A stretch of 6,736 bases of DNA from Actinomycetota bacterium. GTDB taxonomy: Bacteria; Actinomycetota; Thermoleophilia; Gaiellales; Gaiellaceae. The position numbers and the translations under genes were made by a program. Where the stretch lies: NCBI GenBank assembly GCA_005883235.1, contig VAYE01000029.1, positions 1 to 6,736 of the forward strand. Reading direction: 5' to 3'. Shown here one piece after another: positions 5,482 through 6,736 of this stretch. How positions within the stretch are numbered: position 1 is the stretch's first letter; each line of letters opens with the position of its first letter. Below the pieces are notes generated by a model that made no database searches, was not told where the DNA came from, and saw only the letters and a program-made list of their open reading frames with translations.

Positions 5482-5832
5482 ATGGAAGAGCCCACGAGCA
5501 TCTTCGCCCGCGGAGCGTTCACGAGCCACGCGACGCCAGATCGGTCCCCGGTGTCGGCCGGCGGCCGTCTGGCCTGCTCGCCCCTCGTCGGCATGGACGC
5601 CCAGCGTGCCGCAACCGACCTGCGAGGGCGCGGCGAGGTCGTCTCGTGGCGCCTGACTCGGTACGTGAACCCGGCGCAGAACGGCGGCGTCGTCGGCTTC
5701 GCGTCCGACGTCGCCTCGCCTCCCGCCGGGACGGTCGTCGAGGACGTCGCGAGCGACGCCCAGGGACTCGTCGTCTTCATCCGGCGAACCGACGACGCGA
5801 ACGCGCCTCCGCTCGTGACCTCCCGCTGCTGA
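5482..5832 (+). CDS. Hypothetical protein coupled to the sigma factor, weakly PASTA-like
   Basis: I do not recognise this 116-residue protein as a named family. It has no signal peptide, no membrane segment and no HxxxCxxC zinc motif. The first 30 residues look unstructured (Ser, Thr, Pro, Ala and Gly rich). The rest runs from C32 to C116, the last residue, so a closed C-C domain is possible. Within it, PLVGMDAQRAATDLRGRGEVVSW (34-56) and SPPAGTVVEDVASDAQGLVVFIRR (79-102) recall a PASTA domain: a V-G-M opening, an A-x-x-x-L helix, G-x-x-V, then P-x-G-T-V-V and a closing beta strand. The likeness is weak and by eye. The start is set by a near-perfect ribosome binding site that overlaps the sigma stop, so both proteins are made together. 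That place is usually held by an anti-sigma factor; whether this is a partner, a sensor or the remnant of a longer membrane protein is open. Confidence 0.72.
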   Translation: MEEPTSIFARGAFTSHATPDRSPVSAGGRLACSPLVGMDAQRAATDLRGRGEVVSWRLTRYVNPAQNGGVVGFASDVASPPAGTVVEDVASDAQGLVVFIRRTDDANAPPLVTSRC

Positions 5833-5837
5833 GGGAC

Positions 5838-5873
5838 GGCCCCGCCGGGAGCCCAGGAGCTCCCGGCGGGGCC
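5838..5873. terminator. Strong 15-bp hairpin between convergent genes, likely bidirectional terminator
   Basis: GGCCCCGCCGGGAGC (5838-5852) and its perfect complement (5859-5873) enclose a six-base loop. It starts five bases after the stop of the coupled gene on the + strand and ends nine bases before the stop of the convergent lactonase-like gene. The T-run is only two bases, so it is a GC-only actinobacterial type and could serve both strands. Confidence 0.78.
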
Positions 5874-5882
5874 TTAGCCCTC

Positions 5883-6736
5883 CTACGAGGCGGCGATGCC
5901 CTCGATGCCCGGAGGCAGGTCGGTGACGGTGCCGAGCTTCGTGAGGCTTCCGTCGCTCTCGACGCTGTACTCGTCGACCGTGCCCGCGATCCCGGTCTCG
6001 CCGTAGAGGAAGCTCCCTTCGCTCGAGGCGGCGAGGTCGATCGGGCCCGCCTCGGTGGTGGCGACGATTCCCGTCGATCCGACGAGCGAGGGCTGGCCGT
6101 CGGCCGCGATGCTGAAGCCGCTCAGGGTGTTGCTCCCCGTGTTCGCGACGTAGTAGAAGCCGCCCGCGGGTGTGACCCAGCACAGGGCCGTCTGCCCGTC
6201 GGTCTGGGACTTCGGATCGGTGAGCGTCCCGTCGGGCTGCACGGCGTACGTGGTCACCGCACTCGCGGCGGCCTCGCCGTCGACGAGCCGTCCCGACGGA
6301 GCGAACGTGAACGCGAACGGAACCGGCGTCGCGGACGGGGTCACAACAGGAGTCGTGGACAGACGCCCGTCCCGCTGCACTGCGAAGACGTCGATCGCGC
6401 TCGTGCTCCCCTTCGTCGTGACTAGGAGCTTGCTTCCGTCCGGCGTGAAGCCGACCTGGCCCGGCGAGGTCAGGAAGAAGGGCGGAACGCTGTTCGCGAG
6501 CCCGAGCGTGCGCGCAGAGCCCGGGATCGGAGCCAGCTTGTGGCCGTGGATCCGGAACCCCGACACGGTGCCGGCGCCTCCGGAGTCGAGGACGTACACG
6601 AGATCGCCGTGGACGGCGATGCTGGCCGGAAACTGGCCTCCCGAGGGCAGGACGTCCTCGAGGTCGAGGCGGTCTCCGTGGACCCGGAACGCCGACACGG
6701 AGTCGCTGCCGGCGTTCACGGCGAGCAGGAGCGACT
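5883..6736 (-). CDS. Lactonase-family beta-propeller protein (6-phosphogluconolactonase-like), partial
   Basis: Only the C-terminal 284 or so residues lie in the window. The frame stays open past the GTG at 6717-6719 to the edge, reading SLLLAVNAGSDSVSAF, and the family pattern (LLAVNAGS-x-S-V-S-x-F) runs across that codon, so it is internal, not the start. Repeated beta-blade units are visible: FRVHGDRL, FRIHGHKL, FAVQRDGRL, YAVQPDGTL, FSIAADGQP and YSVESDGSL, each ending one blade and followed by strands such as PGQVGFTPDGSKLLVTT. This spacing of about 45-50 residues fits the seven-bladed lactonase or carboxymuconate-cyclase propeller. True lactonase activity cannot be judged; many relatives are exported proteins of unknown role, and a signal peptide would lie outside the window. 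The gene faces the sigma block and shares the hairpin at 5838-5873, so no functional link with it is implied. Confidence 0.85.
   Translation of the reverse strand, partial: SLLLAVNAGSDSVSAFRVHGDRLDLEDVLPSGGQFPASIAVHGDLVYVLDSGGAGTVSGFRIHGHKLAPIPGSARTLGLANSVPPFFLTSPGQVGFTPDGSKLLVTTKGSTSAIDVFAVQRDGRLSTTPVVTPSATPVPFAFTFAPSGRLVDGEAAASAVTTYAVQPDGTLTDPKSQTDGQTALCWVTPAGGFYYVANTGSNTLSGFSIAADGQPSLVGSTGIVATTEAGPIDLAASSEGSFLYGETGIAGTVDEYSVESDGSLTKLGTVTDLPPGIEGIAAS

Noticed and set aside
5392..6183. A 263-residue - strand frame and the 259-residue + strand frame at 5646-6425
   Set aside because: Both cross the intergenic hairpin at 5838-5873 and give Arg-rich products; the propeller frame and the coupled small gene explain the region.
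6717..6719. GTG as the start of the propeller gene
   Set aside because: The frame continues upstream with family-typical residues (SLLLAV), so the codon is internal and the gene is cut by the window edge.

Overview
This is a GC-rich window (well above 60% G+C, strong G/C third-position bias, GTG starts, 4-base gene overlaps). The codon use, the actinobacterial-looking secreted protein and the DHA2/TetR pair suggest an actinomycete-like or deep-branching (for example Thermoleophilia-like) actinobacterial chromosome. That placement is an inference from style, not from a marker gene. Every stretch is either coding or a short regulatory gap; no gene-free stretch exceeds 300 bases. No tRNA, rRNA, CRISPR array, insertion sequence or attachment site was seen.

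Left block (22-2060, + strand): the end of a nucleotide-sugar operon. An extended-SDR sugar epimerase/dehydratase overlaps by four bases (GTGA) a DegT/DnrJ/EryC1-family PLP aminotransferase. Together they fit the making of an amino sugar for a surface glycan or a glycosylated metabolite.

Second block (2035-4169, + strand): a TetR-family repressor followed by a 14-TM DHA2 drug/H+ antiporter, closed by a strong intrinsic terminator. Two matching near-palindromes, one ahead of each gene, share a 13-bp core with the same centre. The first lies exactly in the 17-bp spacer of a good promoter that fires at or next to the repressor's ATG. This supports an autoregulated, probably leaderless repressor controlling an efflux pump.

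Third block (4168-5873, + strand): a promoter whose -35 starts in the terminator's T-run drives a small secreted protein with two betagamma-crystallin-like motifs, each carrying a complete N-D-x-x-S-S calcium clamp. It is followed after a 15-bp hairpin covering the start codon by an ECF sigma factor, then by a translationally coupled 116-aa protein. That last protein occupies the anti-sigma position but looks nothing like an anti-sigma factor; it has a weak PASTA-like sequence between two cysteines. A long GC hairpin ends this block.

Right block (5883-6736, - strand): the C-terminal part of a beta-propeller protein of the lactonase (6-phosphogluconolactonase-like) family. It converges on the third block and runs off the right edge.

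Most worth a second look: the operator pair, the calcium-clamp secreted protein beside a sigma factor, the start-codon hairpin, and the unusual sigma partner.
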